From positions 1,364,001 to 1,428,000 of the forward strand of contig CAWCLV010000001.1 of the NCBI GenBank assembly GCA_963796485.1: DNA of 64,000 nt. The letters run 5' to 3'. A model generated the notes under the pieces. It was not told where the DNA came from, ran no database searches, and was given only the letters and a program-made list of their open reading frames with translations. Of this stretch, positions 35,111 through 44,419 are shown piece by piece. The stretch is from CAWCDJ01 sp963796485. GTDB taxonomy: Bacteria > Acidobacteriota > Terriglobia > Bryobacterales > Bryobacteraceae. The translations under genes and the position numbers were made by a program. Each line of letters starts with the position of its first letter. Position 1 is the first letter of the stretch.

Positions 35111-37525
35111 CTATTCGGACCGCAACGCTTCAAGGGGATCGACCAGGGTGGCGCGCCGCGCCGGAACGAGGCACGCGGCGGCAGCGACGACCAGCAGCAC
35201 CGCACCCGCGGCCGCGAACGAAACCGGGTCGCGCGGGTTGACTTCGAACAACAGGCCGGCAAGAAGCTGCGCCAGCAGGGCCGCGGCGATGGCGCCGGCG
35301 GCAAGTCCGCCCAACACGGGGGCCATTCCCTGCCCCAGCACCATCCGGAGGACGTCGGAACGGTCGGCGCCGAGCGCCATCCGGATGCCCAACTCGGAGC
35401 GGCGGCGGGCCACCGCATAGGAAACCACGCCGTAAGTCCCCAGGCCGGCCAGCGAGAGCGCCGCGGCGGCGAACAGGGCTACCAGAAGCATTTGGAACCG
35501 GCGATCCGCCACCGAGCGGGACATCACTTGATCCAGCGTCCGGACCTCTGGGATCGGAACCTCGGAATCGAGCTTCCAGATGTTGCTGCGCATCGCCGCG
35601 GCGATGGAGAGCGGGTCCATGCCCGTGCGGATCAGGATTGACGCCGTAAGCCGGGGCCGCTGCCAGTACGGGAGGTAGGTCATGCTGACCGGGTCATGGT
35701 CAAGGCTGGTGCTGCGGAAATCGGGTGTGATGCCGACTACTTCCATGATGCGGCCGAAGTCGTCGAGTTTGCGGCCGATCGGGTCCAGCCCCGGCCAGAC
35801 CTTCCGCGCCAGTCCGGCCGAGATGATGACCACGGGGCGGCTGCGGTCGGATTCGTCGAAATCGCGGCCCTCTTTGATGGGCACTTGAAGGGTCTTGAAA
35901 TATCCCGGGCTGATGAACCGCACATTGGTGGACGGCCGCTCGAGCAATGGGCGGGTATCGTGTTCGGCTGCCACGATGTCGATCCAGGTTTCGCCGGACA
36001 GCGGCAGCGCGGATACCAGAGATACACTCTGCACGCCGGGCAGCGCGGCCGCGCTATCGAGGGCGCGTTTGAAAAATTCGGCGCGCGCCGCATTCTCTTT
36101 ATAGCGAACCGCCGGGAGCGAAACGTCAACCGCGAGAGTGCGTTCGACGTCGAAACCCTTATCGATCGTCATGACCCGTATGAAACTGGCCGTGAGCAGC
36201 CCGGCGGTGACCAGGAGCATGGCACTGAGGCCAACTTCGAGAGCCACCAGCGTGTTGCGGACGCGCATTCCGCTCTTTCCCTCAGTGCTGCCCCGGCTCC
36301 CGGACTTCAGGATTTCGACGGGCGCGGCCGCAGCGCTGCGCAGGGCCGGGACGATACCGAGAACCACCCCCGCTACCAGCGAGAGGGCGACCGCGAACAG
36401 CAGAACACGCCAGTCGAGCGAGACCTCGTTGAGGCGCGGAAGATCGATAGGCGCGGCGGCACGCAGCGCATCCACGCCCCACCAGGCCAGCAGGATACCG
36501 AGAGATCCCCCGGCGACTGAGAGCAGCACGCTTTCGGCGAGAGACTGGCGGACGAGCGTAGCGCGGCCGGCGCCAAGCGCGGAACGGATGGCATAATCGC
36601 GGGCGCGTCCGGCGGCTCGCACCAGCGAGAGGTTCGCGAGGTTCACCCAGAGGATGAGGAGGACCGAACCCACGGCTGCCATTACGAGGACGATGCCCTT
36701 GCGCGATTTGCCCACCATGTAGTCGACGATGGACGAGATTTTCGCGTGAAAGTCGAGGTTATCGGGAATCCTGGACGAGATTGCCGCCTGAATCACGTTG
36801 AGTTCGGCATTGGCCTGAGCGATGCTGATTCCAGGCTTCAGACGGCCGACGGCCCAATAATTCAGATCGCCCATGTGAAGTTGCAAATCCTCATTGTCGT
36901 AGCCGAGCGGGCGGTAGATTTCGAGTTTTCCGGTGCGTCCGCCGACGAAATTGGCCGCTTGCGGCGGCACGAAGGACGGCGGAAGGACGCCGACGACCTC
37001 GTAAGGGGTTCCATCCAGCAGTATCTTGCGTCCGACCACGCCGGGATCGGCATGGAAGCGGCGGCGCCAGAGCGAATCGGCGAGGATCGCCACGTGGGCG
37101 TGGCCCGCCGGGTCCTCGCCCTCCAGAAACGCGCGCCCGAGGCGCGCCTGCACGCCGAAAACGGTGAAGTAATTCGCCGAAACGCGGCCGCCGCTGAGGA
37201 CTTCGGGGTCGCCGCCGCCGGTGATATTGAACGTCGCCGGCTGCATCACCCCGATGCTCTCGAACGACTTGGCCTGCTTGCGCCATTCCATCAGGATGCC
37301 GATGTTCACCGGCAGCGCGGGATACATTTTGGCGAACTTGGGAATGATGACGTCCATGGCCACCACCCGTTCCGGCTCGCGAAAATCGGGCGCGCGCAGG
37401 AGGACACCGTTGACCAGGGAGAAGATGGCCGTGTTCGCGCCGATCCCCAGGGCGAGGCTGAAGACCACCATGGCTGCGAACGCGCGGTCACGGGCGAGGG
37501 CGCGCAACGTGTAGCGGAGCATCAA
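35111..37525 (-). CDS. ADOP-type orphan ABC transporter permease, second copy
   Basis: An 804-residue permease with the same duplicated MacB/FtsX plan as the genes at 19858 and 47760. The N-terminal hallmark is FSLALGIGANTAIFSLVNGV with LLRAPDF rather than LLRPLP. A middle FtsX unit has LLILWVNLANLSLVRAAGR. The C-terminal unit has GIRMALGADRSDVLRMVLG and ends in ARRATLVDPLEALRSE. No ATPase gene is adjacent. It lies 31 bases upstream of the nuoB start on the same strand, so read-through into nuoB-pgeF is possible. Confidence 0.93.
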   Translation of the reverse strand: MMLRYTLRALARDRAFAAMVVFSLALGIGANTAIFSLVNGVLLRAPDFREPERVVAMDVIIPKFAKMYPALPVNIGILMEWRKQAKSFESIGVMQPATFNITGGGDPEVLSGGRVSANYFTVFGVQARLGRAFLEGEDPAGHAHVAILADSLWRRRFHADPGVVGRKILLDGTPYEVVGVLPPSFVPPQAANFVGGRTGKLEIYRPLGYDNEDLQLHMGDLNYWAVGRLKPGISIAQANAELNVIQAAISSRIPDNLDFHAKISSIVDYMVGKSRKGIVLVMAAVGSVLLILWVNLANLSLVRAAGRARDYAIRSALGAGRATLVRQSLAESVLLSVAGGSLGILLAWWGVDALRAAAPIDLPRLNEVSLDWRVLLFAVALSLVAGVVLGIVPALRSAAAAPVEILKSGSRGSTEGKSGMRVRNTLVALEVGLSAMLLVTAGLLTASFIRVMTIDKGFDVERTLAVDVSLPAVRYKENAARAEFFKRALDSAAALPGVQSVSLVSALPLSGETWIDIVAAEHDTRPLLERPSTNVRFISPGYFKTLQVPIKEGRDFDESDRSRPVVIISAGLARKVWPGLDPIGRKLDDFGRIMEVVGITPDFRSTSLDHDPVSMTYLPYWQRPRLTASILIRTGMDPLSIAAAMRSNIWKLDSEVPIPEVRTLDQVMSRSVADRRFQMLLVALFAAAALSLAGLGTYGVVSYAVARRRSELGIRMALGADRSDVLRMVLGQGMAPVLGGLAAGAIAAALLAQLLAGLLFEVNPRDPVSFAAAGAVLLVVAAAACLVPARRATLVDPLEALRSE

Positions 37526-37577
37526 TAGATAGAACGGAGAAATTCCGGAAAGGTTTGCAGAAAATTACCGCCGGGTT

Positions 37578-39461
37578 TCAGCGGCGCTGGACGGTGAACG
37601 CATCGGCGGCGCCGGGATGTTCGCCGAGGACGGCCGCCCACCTCTGGTACCGCACGCGGTCGCCGATCCGCCCGAAGATATCCATCATGCCCCGGGCGCA
37701 AAGGGGCGTTCCATGGTTTACCAGGACGACGCACTGGCGCTCCATTGCCGCCAGGGCGTCGATGGACCGGATCACCGGGATATCCGGCGGCGGGCGCCGC
37801 ATGTAGATAACATCGTGATCGTCCTGGAAGACCAGTTTCCATTCCTTTTGCGCGGGATCGGCCAGGGCGGCGGGCAGGTAGTAGGCGCCGCCGCCGTAGG
37901 TTTCGAAGCCGTCCATCACGATGACATCGATGCCGTATTGCTTCAGGAGTTCTTCCCCGCTCTTGCCGCCGGTGGAATCGGCATTCATGGCGATGCGGCT
38001 CGCGTCCTTATAGACGCCTTCGTTCAGGGCGCGCCCGTCGAGGAAGACGCGCTGTTCAGGCCACAGGCGCCAGAGCAGGTAGCCGCCCTGGGTGTAGGTG
38101 TTGAAGATGCGCCCCTTCACGTGGTGTTTCAGCAGAAAGTCCGCGGCCGCGGACGGGTTCTTCCAGGCCGCTTCGCGGAATTGGAACGCTCTCCCGATAG
38201 AGATCTCGTGGATGGAACCAGCCGCCAGCACCACCGCGAGCAAGCCCGCGGCTACCGCCGGGAACTTTTGCAGGGCGAGCAAACCGGCGCACGCCACCAC
38301 CAGGGCAGCCGCAAGAAGCGGTACGGCCAAAGTCAGGGCATATAACCCAAAGCAGGCGACCCCGATGGTAACCAGCCAGGCGGGGGAACTCTTGGGCTCA
38401 TCCCGGCGAGGAAGGTGAGTTGCGATGACGATGGGCGACCAGAAGCCGATCAGAAACAGGTTGCGGTATGCGGTCAAGGCGCTGGCGGCGAAAAGCCCCA
38501 GAAGCAGCCACTCGACGGGCCGCGATTTCCGATAGTTCGCAATCAGGAGGGCGATGCTGCCATAGAGCAGCACGGTAAACGGACTCACTTCCCAGTACTT
38601 GGGAGGCTGCCATTCCCAAATCTGCGATTGCAGCGCGCTCTGGCGGTAGTAGGCCAGGACGCGCAGGACATTGAACCCGTTTGGGTTCAGCCCGGAGATC
38701 AGGACCGCTGCCGTGCACGTGATCCAGAGGCGGTGCTCGTCCGCCGCAGGCTTGCCGCGATAGCGAAAGTAGAGGCTTTCGAGGCAATAGCAGCCCATCA
38801 CCACCCAGCCCAGGAAAAAGCCGGCGTGGCAGTTCGCCCAGAACACCAGGACGATGGGGAGCAGCCATAACCTGCGGCGCGATTCGAGGATCGCCACCGT
38901 CAGCGCGACGAAGAAGTAGGTGATCAGCTGCGGCCGGTCCATGCCGAAGTTGCGGACGATCGCGGCGCAGGCGGCCACCGCGCCGATCGCGAGATAGTAA
39001 CTCGAGGTTCGCTTGAAAGCGATCAATCCCGCTATGCCGCAGAATCCGACCAGCCACAACGCGCGGAAAAGGATCAGGCCCTTAAACCCGGCAGGCGCAT
39101 AGGATGTGTAAAGCATCACCTGCGCCAGCCATTCGTGCGTGAGGTTAAAGTAGCGCGTGGTTTCTTCGCCGGGGTACGAGGGCGCGCCGAGATAAGTCGT
39201 CCACGCGAACGGGTCCGGCACGGGGAGCCGGTGGTGTTGCAGAATATACTGGCCGGTCTTCAGTTGCCACCAGGTGTCGGTATCGGTGGCGGCGGAGGTG
39301 AAGAGGGCGAAAAGCAGAAAGACCGCCAGGGCCAGCAGCACGTAGGGCGTCCACGAAGGAGCGGGAACGGACAGGAAACCTGCGATTGCCGAAGGTTTTG
39401 CCGGGAGAATGGGAGCGGCGGCGGTCGCGGATGCTCTCCGCCTGGAGGAACGGGAAGACAT
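37578..39461 (-). CDS. Polytopic membrane protein of unknown function, GT-C-like
   Basis: A 627-residue protein with an Arg/Ala-rich N-terminal tail (about 1-35), then about 11 membrane helices to residue ~440 and a soluble C-terminal domain of ~190 residues. The first external loop carries SAATDTDTWWQLKTGQYI, an acidic D-T-D-x-W pattern, then LPVPDPFAWT and THEWLAQV. This arrangement is seen in a widespread family of uncharacterised bacterial membrane proteins that resemble GT-C transferases. The tail includes GRIFNTYTQGGYLLWRLWP and VFLDGRALNEGVY. The ATG at 39461 is taken because upstream frame sequence looks non-coding. It is divergent from the DUF3617 gene. Confidence 0.75.
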   Translation of the reverse strand: MSSRSSRRRASATAAAPILPAKPSAIAGFLSVPAPSWTPYVLLALAVFLLFALFTSAATDTDTWWQLKTGQYILQHHRLPVPDPFAWTTYLGAPSYPGEETTRYFNLTHEWLAQVMLYTSYAPAGFKGLILFRALWLVGFCGIAGLIAFKRTSSYYLAIGAVAACAAIVRNFGMDRPQLITYFFVALTVAILESRRRLWLLPIVLVFWANCHAGFFLGWVVMGCYCLESLYFRYRGKPAADEHRLWITCTAAVLISGLNPNGFNVLRVLAYYRQSALQSQIWEWQPPKYWEVSPFTVLLYGSIALLIANYRKSRPVEWLLLGLFAASALTAYRNLFLIGFWSPIVIATHLPRRDEPKSSPAWLVTIGVACFGLYALTLAVPLLAAALVVACAGLLALQKFPAVAAGLLAVVLAAGSIHEISIGRAFQFREAAWKNPSAAADFLLKHHVKGRIFNTYTQGGYLLWRLWPEQRVFLDGRALNEGVYKDASRIAMNADSTGGKSGEELLKQYGIDVIVMDGFETYGGGAYYLPAALADPAQKEWKLVFQDDHDVIYMRRPPPDIPVIRSIDALAAMERQCVVLVNHGTPLCARGMMDIFGRIGDRVRYQRWAAVLGEHPGAADAFTVQRR

Positions 39462-39507
39462 CGGAAAGAAACGGCATTCTAGCACGGGGCGGCGCGGGCC
39501 GGCCCGA

Positions 39508-39535
39508 TGCGATAGGATGTGGTGCGATAGGATGT
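39508..39535 (+). repeat. Tandem 13-base repeat upstream of the DUF3617 gene
   Basis: TGCGATAGGATGT occurs at 39508-39520 and 39523-39535 (15-base period), ending 20 bases before the ATG. It could be an operator or contain duplicated promoter elements. Confidence 0.55.
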
Positions 39536-39555
39536 TCACCTGGGAGGAGAAACCG

Positions 39556-40095
39556 ATGAGACTCACGGTTCTGTGCGGAGTTGGGTTGTTGGGGTCGCTG
39601 GCCTGCCTGGCCGCGGATCAGCAGTTCGATGTGAAGCCCGGGTTATGGAACGTCAGCAGCACCATGGAGATGAGCGGCATGCCGCCGATCCCGAACCTCG
39701 ACCAGATGACACCGGAACAGCGGGCGCGCATCGAGGCCGCGATGAAAAACATGTCCGGCACACCCCACACCACCGCCACGAAGAGTTGCATCACCAAAGA
39801 GGGGATCGAGAAGGCCATCGCCAAGGCCAACAGCAACCAGAACAATTCGTGCTCGCCGAAACTGGTCAGCATGACGCCTTCCAAGGTGCAAATGCACATC
39901 GACTGCACGCGCGAAGCCAGCGATACCAAATCGAACGGCGATATGACGATCGAGCGGGTGGACTCCGAGCACTTCAAGGGCAGCGGGGCCATGCAGATGG
40001 CGGGCGCCCGCGGACGCACGATGAACATGAAGTGGTCCATGACCGGCGCGTTCGTCTCGTCGGATTGCGGGAGCGTCAAGCCGGCGGACCAGTAG
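39556..40095 (+). CDS. DUF3617 family periplasmic protein
   Basis: A 179-residue exported protein with signal peptide about 1-20 (LCGVGLLGSLACLAA). DUF3617 features are DVKPGLWNVSSTMEM at the start, a Met-rich segment (MSGMPPIPNLDQM), paired cysteines (KSCITKEGIEKA, SCSPKLVSM, DCTREA, SDCGSVKP) likely in disulfides, and IERVDSEHFKGSGAM near the end. The function of the family is unknown. GGGAGGAGA (39542-39550) lies 5 bases before the ATG at 39556 and fixes the start. It overlaps the convergent NlpC/P60-like gene by 20 bases. Confidence 0.88.
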   Translation: MRLTVLCGVGLLGSLACLAADQQFDVKPGLWNVSSTMEMSGMPPIPNLDQMTPEQRARIEAAMKNMSGTPHTTATKSCITKEGIEKAIAKANSNQNNSCSPKLVSMTPSKVQMHIDCTREASDTKSNGDMTIERVDSEHFKGSGAMQMAGARGRTMNMKWSMTGAFVSSDCGSVKPADQ

Positions 40096-40837
40096 CGGGC
40101 GTCACCTCCCATTTCGGCCAGCGAAGCACGTGCCGCCAGTTGACCCACCGCGGGTCGGCGATTGGGGTAACGATCACGCCCACGGTGGCGGAGTAGCAGT
40201 GAATTGCCTGGCCCGGCATGGTGACTCCATAGTCCGAAAGCAGAAAGTGGCCGGTGGCGATTCCGACGTGGGTGAAACTGTCGTCGAACAGGAGGTCGGC
40301 GGGCCAGACCACGACGCTTCCGATGGTGCCGGGTGCCGACGGACCGCCTGAGGGCCAGATCGTCTCGCATGATGTCTTCATGCCGTACGCCGGAATGGCG
40401 CTGCCGAGGACCTGCCTGAAGCAGTAGCGCACGAAGCCGGCACAGTCGAAATGCTTTTTGCCGGCACAATCCTCTCCCCAGACCAGGCCGGGCTTCACTT
40501 TGGGAGAGTCGTCCGTGGATGTGTCCTTAAAGTATCTCGGCCAGCGGAATTGCGAGCCCGGCGCATTTTGGTTCTGACGGTCCCACTTGGGCTTGCTCTT
40601 GACGTCGGCCGCTTCCGGACGTCCGGCGCACACTCCGTCGTTGAGGTTCCCAAGGTGCAAGGCGGCGCAACGCATGAAGGTGTTGGTGTCCGGCGGTCCG
40701 GGACGATCCGCCAGCATGTGCCCGTCTCCCTGGGCGCCCCACAGGTAGTGTGGTCCGGCACTGTGGATCTGTTTCGCAGTCTGGACCACCTGGACCATCT
40801 TAGGCGCGTATTTTTTCAGGTCTTCGTCGGTCAGCAT
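40076..40837 (-). CDS. NlpC/P60-like cysteine peptidase with an insertion
   Basis: A 253-residue protein. HFDCAGFVRYCF (129-140) matches the NlpC/P60 catalytic motif with C132 as nucleophile, and FTHVGIATG gives the expected histidine (H190). The upstream fold motif (normally YxWGG directly before the catalytic Cys) seems to be HYLWGAQGDG at 30-39, so about 90 residues are inserted between them, including CAALHLGNLNDGVCAG. No signal peptide is visible, which is unusual for a peptidoglycan hydrolase; it could act inside the cell or be exported another way. A strong -10 box lies upstream. Confidence 0.7.
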   Translation of the reverse strand: MLTDEDLKKYAPKMVQVVQTAKQIHSAGPHYLWGAQGDGHMLADRPGPPDTNTFMRCAALHLGNLNDGVCAGRPEAADVKSKPKWDRQNQNAPGSQFRWPRYFKDTSTDDSPKVKPGLVWGEDCAGKKHFDCAGFVRYCFRQVLGSAIPAYGMKTSCETIWPSGGPSAPGTIGSVVVWPADLLFDDSFTHVGIATGHFLLSDYGVTMPGQAIHCYSATVGVIVTPIADPRWVNWRHVLRWPKWEVTPATGPPA

Positions 40838-40878
40838 AATGCATGTCCCCCTCCGGAACGCGGAGATCCCGGGGCACC

Positions 40879-40884
40879 ATTATA
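40879..40884 (-). promoter_or_regulatory. -10 box of the NlpC/P60-like gene
   Basis: A perfect TATAAT on the minus strand (preceded by CACATA), about 42 bases before the ATG at 40837. The -35 region is poor. GGAGGGGG lies between it and the start codon, about 12 bases upstream of the ATG. Confidence 0.5.
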
Positions 40885-41013
40885 TATGTGCCTCCTCCCG
40901 ATCTGCCGGTTTTCGTCCCGGACGGCTAAACGCGAATAGCGGCAAGTTATGGGCGCAGTACTAACCTTCAACCGATAGAACGGTGCCGGGGCCCGTAGTA
41001 GCATGTGGGAGTC

Positions 41014-41970
41014 ATGTCTCGGACTCGCCGCATCTCACCATGGCTATTTGCCATCCTCTTCTATTTGTTACTGGGAACAGTCAACATAGCTTTGCATTAC
41101 CCCTATGCGACAGACCGGCAGAGCGCGCTTGATCACGACCAAGCTGGAGCCGAATTCTATAAAACTGCGTATGCTGCTCCCACAGCTCAAACCAAAGAAG
41201 AGCGCGAGCAGGAGGAAGTCTATGTCAGGGTTGCCCAGCGCGCCGCCAAGATATTCGACATTGAGGGCATGGTCAAGCGGTTCGTGGTGGATTACCACCT
41301 TCAGAACGAGCGTGTGCTGGATGTCGGAGCCGGGCGGGGATATTTGCAGGACATGGTGCCCGATTATGTCGGGCTGGATATCTCGACCACGGCACAGCGG
41401 TATTTCCACAAGCCGTATGTGCTCGCCTCGGCTACGGCGATGCCTTTCAAGGATAACGAGTTCGATGCCGCCTGGACCATCTGGGTGCTGGAACACGTGC
41501 CCAATCCGGAGAGCGCTTTGCGCGAAATGCGGCGCGTGGTGAAGCCCGGCGGCGTGATTCTGTTGTCGCCCGCGTGGTTTTGCACGAGCTGGGCGGCGCA
41601 GGGGTATGCGGTCCGGCCGTACAGCGATCTCGGGCTCAAGGGGAAACTGATCAAAGCGAGCCTCCCTTTGCGCAATTCCGAAAACTTCGTGTTCTCGTAT
41701 GTCGCGCCAATCCGTGCGATACGAATGTTCGCGACGACGGTCCAGCCCGGCCCTACGAACTTCCATTACACGCGGCTGATTCCGAACTACCGGAAATACT
41801 GGGTTCCGGACAGCGACGCGGTGAATTCGATGGATCCTTACGAAGCGGTGCTCTGGTTCGAGAGCCGGGGCGACCGCTGTCTGAACTGCCAGAGCGGATT
41901 CCAGAGGCTAACCGGAGGGTTTGGGCCGCTGATCATCCGCATCGGCTCCAAAAGCAAGTCCGGCGCGTGA
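41014..41970 (+). CDS. Membrane-anchored class I SAM methyltransferase
   Basis: A 318-residue protein. One N-terminal membrane helix (about 8-28, SPWLFAILFYLLLGTVNIAL) is followed by a Rossmann-type methyltransferase: motif I VLDVGAGRGYL (about 101-111), VGLDIS (motif II), a post-II strand with ATAMPFKDNEFDAAWTIWVL, EHVPNPESALREM and VKPGGVILLS. The C-terminal ~100 residues are specific and contain CLNCQSGF (two cysteines). The substrate is unknown; anchoring suggests a lipid or envelope component reached from the cytoplasmic side if the helix is N-in. The ATG at 41014 is preferred to the GTG at 41005. Confidence 0.83.
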   Translation: MSRTRRISPWLFAILFYLLLGTVNIALHYPYATDRQSALDHDQAGAEFYKTAYAAPTAQTKEEREQEEVYVRVAQRAAKIFDIEGMVKRFVVDYHLQNERVLDVGAGRGYLQDMVPDYVGLDISTTAQRYFHKPYVLASATAMPFKDNEFDAAWTIWVLEHVPNPESALREMRRVVKPGGVILLSPAWFCTSWAAQGYAVRPYSDLGLKGKLIKASLPLRNSENFVFSYVAPIRAIRMFATTVQPGPTNFHYTRLIPNYRKYWVPDSDAVNSMDPYEAVLWFESRGDRCLNCQSGFQRLTGGFGPLIIRIGSKSKSGA

Positions 41971-42179
41971 TCGTCCGCGACGAACCTTCTCCCCGGCCCG
42001 ATTGGCACGCCGGCCGAAGCAACAGTGAAGCGAGCCGGCAAGGGCTGGTCCGCATATCGAAAACCGTCGCCGGCGGCGGGCATGCGAGCGGCCCGCACGA
42101 AGCGTGGATGGCGGCAGATCCGTTCCGGCGGGATGAGGCGGCGCCGGCCGATCTCATGCCGGCTTCTCCATTTGGTCGC

Positions 42180-44381
42180 TCAGTTCCCCGGGTGGTATTC
42201 GCGCTCGGTGTGTCCTTTGAGCTGTGAACGGTAGAAGTAGACCTCGCGCAAATTGCCGGTGGCGTAGCGCCCGGCTTCATCGTTGAAATGCTTCGATTGG
42301 GGATGGCCGCTTTCGCCGCCTGCAGTCACCGCACGGGCTCGCACAGTGGGGCCGAACTCCACCACCGCGACGAAACTGTTGCCGCTGGTGCCGTACCACT
42401 TCTTCGTGCCGGGGTAAGGCCGCGCGCCGAAGGACGCGAGCGAGCCCCACATGGAAGAAGTGAAGCCGACCGGGATGCTGGGCTTCGAGTCGTTGAACGG
42501 CTGAACGATATCGCCGTTCAGGCGCTGGTAGCGGTTGATCTCGCCCCATGGGGTTTTCCAGTTGCCGAAATCGGACTGCAAGCGGTCGCAGGCGGAGGAG
42601 AGCGCGGCCAGCAGTTCGGCGGGCGGAAGGTTCGCGAATGCCGCGCCCGTGGCGTCGGGGGCGGCGCGGCCCGCGCGGCGTCCGCCGCGCGCTGCACGGA
42701 GCCGCTCGCCCCAGAAGACGGCCAGCGAGGTCGGGACGGAGTCCACGCCCCACCGCAGGTCCCATTTGCGCAGGAGTTCGACCGGCTGGGCGAGTTTGCT
42801 CTTCAGGGGATCGCCCGCGGGAAGGTCGTCCCACGCTTTCAGCAGCGCGGGAAGCGGCTTTTCAAACCAGGGCAGGTAACTGTCGTATGCGGCTGAGATC
42901 AGGGAATCGACAGTGAAGTCTTTTTTGCCCTGGAGGACGCGAATGGCATGGAGTCCGCGCGCCGATTCGCCGCCTGTCTCGACATACGCGGGGTAATCTT
43001 CGCGCTTGGGGCTGCTCGCGCCGGCGGCGGACCACGGCCAATTGTTCGAATTATAGAGCCAGCCGCTGGCGGGATTCAGCAGGTGCGGGGTTTCGTCCAC
43101 CGAGAGCAGTCCGTGCCAGTCGGTCGCCGGACCGCTGCCGTCCACGGGCTTCGTAAAATCGAAGCGGGGATCGCGGCGCGGGATGAAATTGCCATGGAAG
43201 TAGGCGATATCGCCATCGGCATCGGCGAAGATCGTGTTGTTCGACGAGTTGGCTTGAAGCTCCATCGTCTGCCGGTAGGTCTTGTAGTCGCGCGCCTTGG
43301 TCCGGGTGTACGACTGCGTCAGCGCCTTGACGTGTTCCTGCATCAGGCGAATGCTCACCCATTTGCCATCGAGTTCGCGCACGATGGGGCCGTGCGTGGT
43401 GCGGTAAACGGTGAACTTTTTCGAGGCCATGCCGTTTTCGGTTTTGTAGGGCACGGTGATTTCGGAAGCGATCACGGGGCGCTCTTCGCTGCCGTACTTA
43501 TAAAAGTAACGGCCGTCGCGCTTGGAGACTGCTTCGAGATACTCATCGACCGCGTCCACGCCGCTCGAGGTATGCATCCATCCGGCACGATCGTTGAATC
43601 CCTGGTAGACGAAGAACTGTCCCCATGTCACCGCGCCATAGGCGTCGAGTCCCTGGTCGCTCACCATCTGCAACTCGGAGCGGAAGAAGAATGAGGTGTG
43701 TGGATTGATGAGCAGCAGGGCGTGGTGCGACGACGTATGCGAGGGGGCGATGGCGGCGCCGTTCGAGCCGCGGGGCTCTTCATCGGCAACGGAGACTGCG
43801 GCCCGCTGCTTCCCGGTTGCAGTCGCAGCTTTGGCTCCACCGTAAAAGGCCTGGAGCTGATTCAAGTTGATCCGCTCTATGTCGCCGCCGATGCTGCCTT
43901 CGGTGAACGAGAGGGCCATCCAGGGCTCGAAACGCCGGATCACTCTGGGGTGCACGTCGGGGTGTTTATAGAGATAGAAGTTCAGGCCGTCGGCAAACGA
44001 GTCCATCAACTTCTTGAGCCAGGCGGGGCTGCCCTGGTACTCCGTTTTCAGCACGGCGGGGTCGATGAAAAGCTTCATCCGCAGGTCCTGGTAGATGGCC
44101 GGCTCGCCTTCGGCCTCGGCGAGGCGCCCCATCGCGTTGAGGTAATTGGTCTCCACGCGGTTGAAGTCGTCTTCGGCCTGCGCGTAAACCATCCCGAACA
44201 CGGCATCGGCATCGGTCTTGCCGTTGATGTGCGCAATCCCCCAATCGTCGCGGACGATCGTGACCTCGCGCGCCTCGCGCTCCCAGCGGGCGTTCTCGGC
44301 TGCCGCGGGCTGATATCCGAAACACGCGCCTGTGGCGGCAAAGAGTGCGATCACTAACGTCCGTCGAGTTTGGTTCGGCAT
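42180..44381 (-). CDS. Penicillin acylase family (S45) Ntn-hydrolase, exported
   Basis: A 733-residue precursor of the S45 family (penicillin, AHL and aculeacin acylases), which splits itself into two chains. The signal peptide is about 1-28 (VIALFAATGACFGYQPAAA). The alpha-chain starts with VTIVRDDWGIAHI. The nucleophile is S206 in RGSNGAAIAPSHT, which becomes the beta-chain N-terminus; HALLLINPHTSF, GWMHTSSGVDAVDEY and the ANSSNN region are also typical. It hydrolyses amides such as acyl-homoserine lactones or lipopeptides in the periplasm; the substrate is not readable here. A 209-base gap to the upstream methyltransferase (41971-42179) shows no gene. Confidence 0.92.
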   Translation of the reverse strand: MPNQTRRTLVIALFAATGACFGYQPAAAENARWEREAREVTIVRDDWGIAHINGKTDADAVFGMVYAQAEDDFNRVETNYLNAMGRLAEAEGEPAIYQDLRMKLFIDPAVLKTEYQGSPAWLKKLMDSFADGLNFYLYKHPDVHPRVIRRFEPWMALSFTEGSIGGDIERINLNQLQAFYGGAKAATATGKQRAAVSVADEEPRGSNGAAIAPSHTSSHHALLLINPHTSFFFRSELQMVSDQGLDAYGAVTWGQFFVYQGFNDRAGWMHTSSGVDAVDEYLEAVSKRDGRYFYKYGSEERPVIASEITVPYKTENGMASKKFTVYRTTHGPIVRELDGKWVSIRLMQEHVKALTQSYTRTKARDYKTYRQTMELQANSSNNTIFADADGDIAYFHGNFIPRRDPRFDFTKPVDGSGPATDWHGLLSVDETPHLLNPASGWLYNSNNWPWSAAGASSPKREDYPAYVETGGESARGLHAIRVLQGKKDFTVDSLISAAYDSYLPWFEKPLPALLKAWDDLPAGDPLKSKLAQPVELLRKWDLRWGVDSVPTSLAVFWGERLRAARGGRRAGRAAPDATGAAFANLPPAELLAALSSACDRLQSDFGNWKTPWGEINRYQRLNGDIVQPFNDSKPSIPVGFTSSMWGSLASFGARPYPGTKKWYGTSGNSFVAVVEFGPTVRARAVTAGGESGHPQSKHFNDEAGRYATGNLREVYFYRSQLKGHTEREYHPGN

Positions 44382-44419
44382 AGCTCACTCGATTTTAGCT
44401 GCTCATGGGATCATAAAAG

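Noticed and set aside
41971..42234. Basic 69-residue frame after the methyltransferase
   Set aside because: Arg-rich, overlaps the acylase 3' end, no start signal or family.
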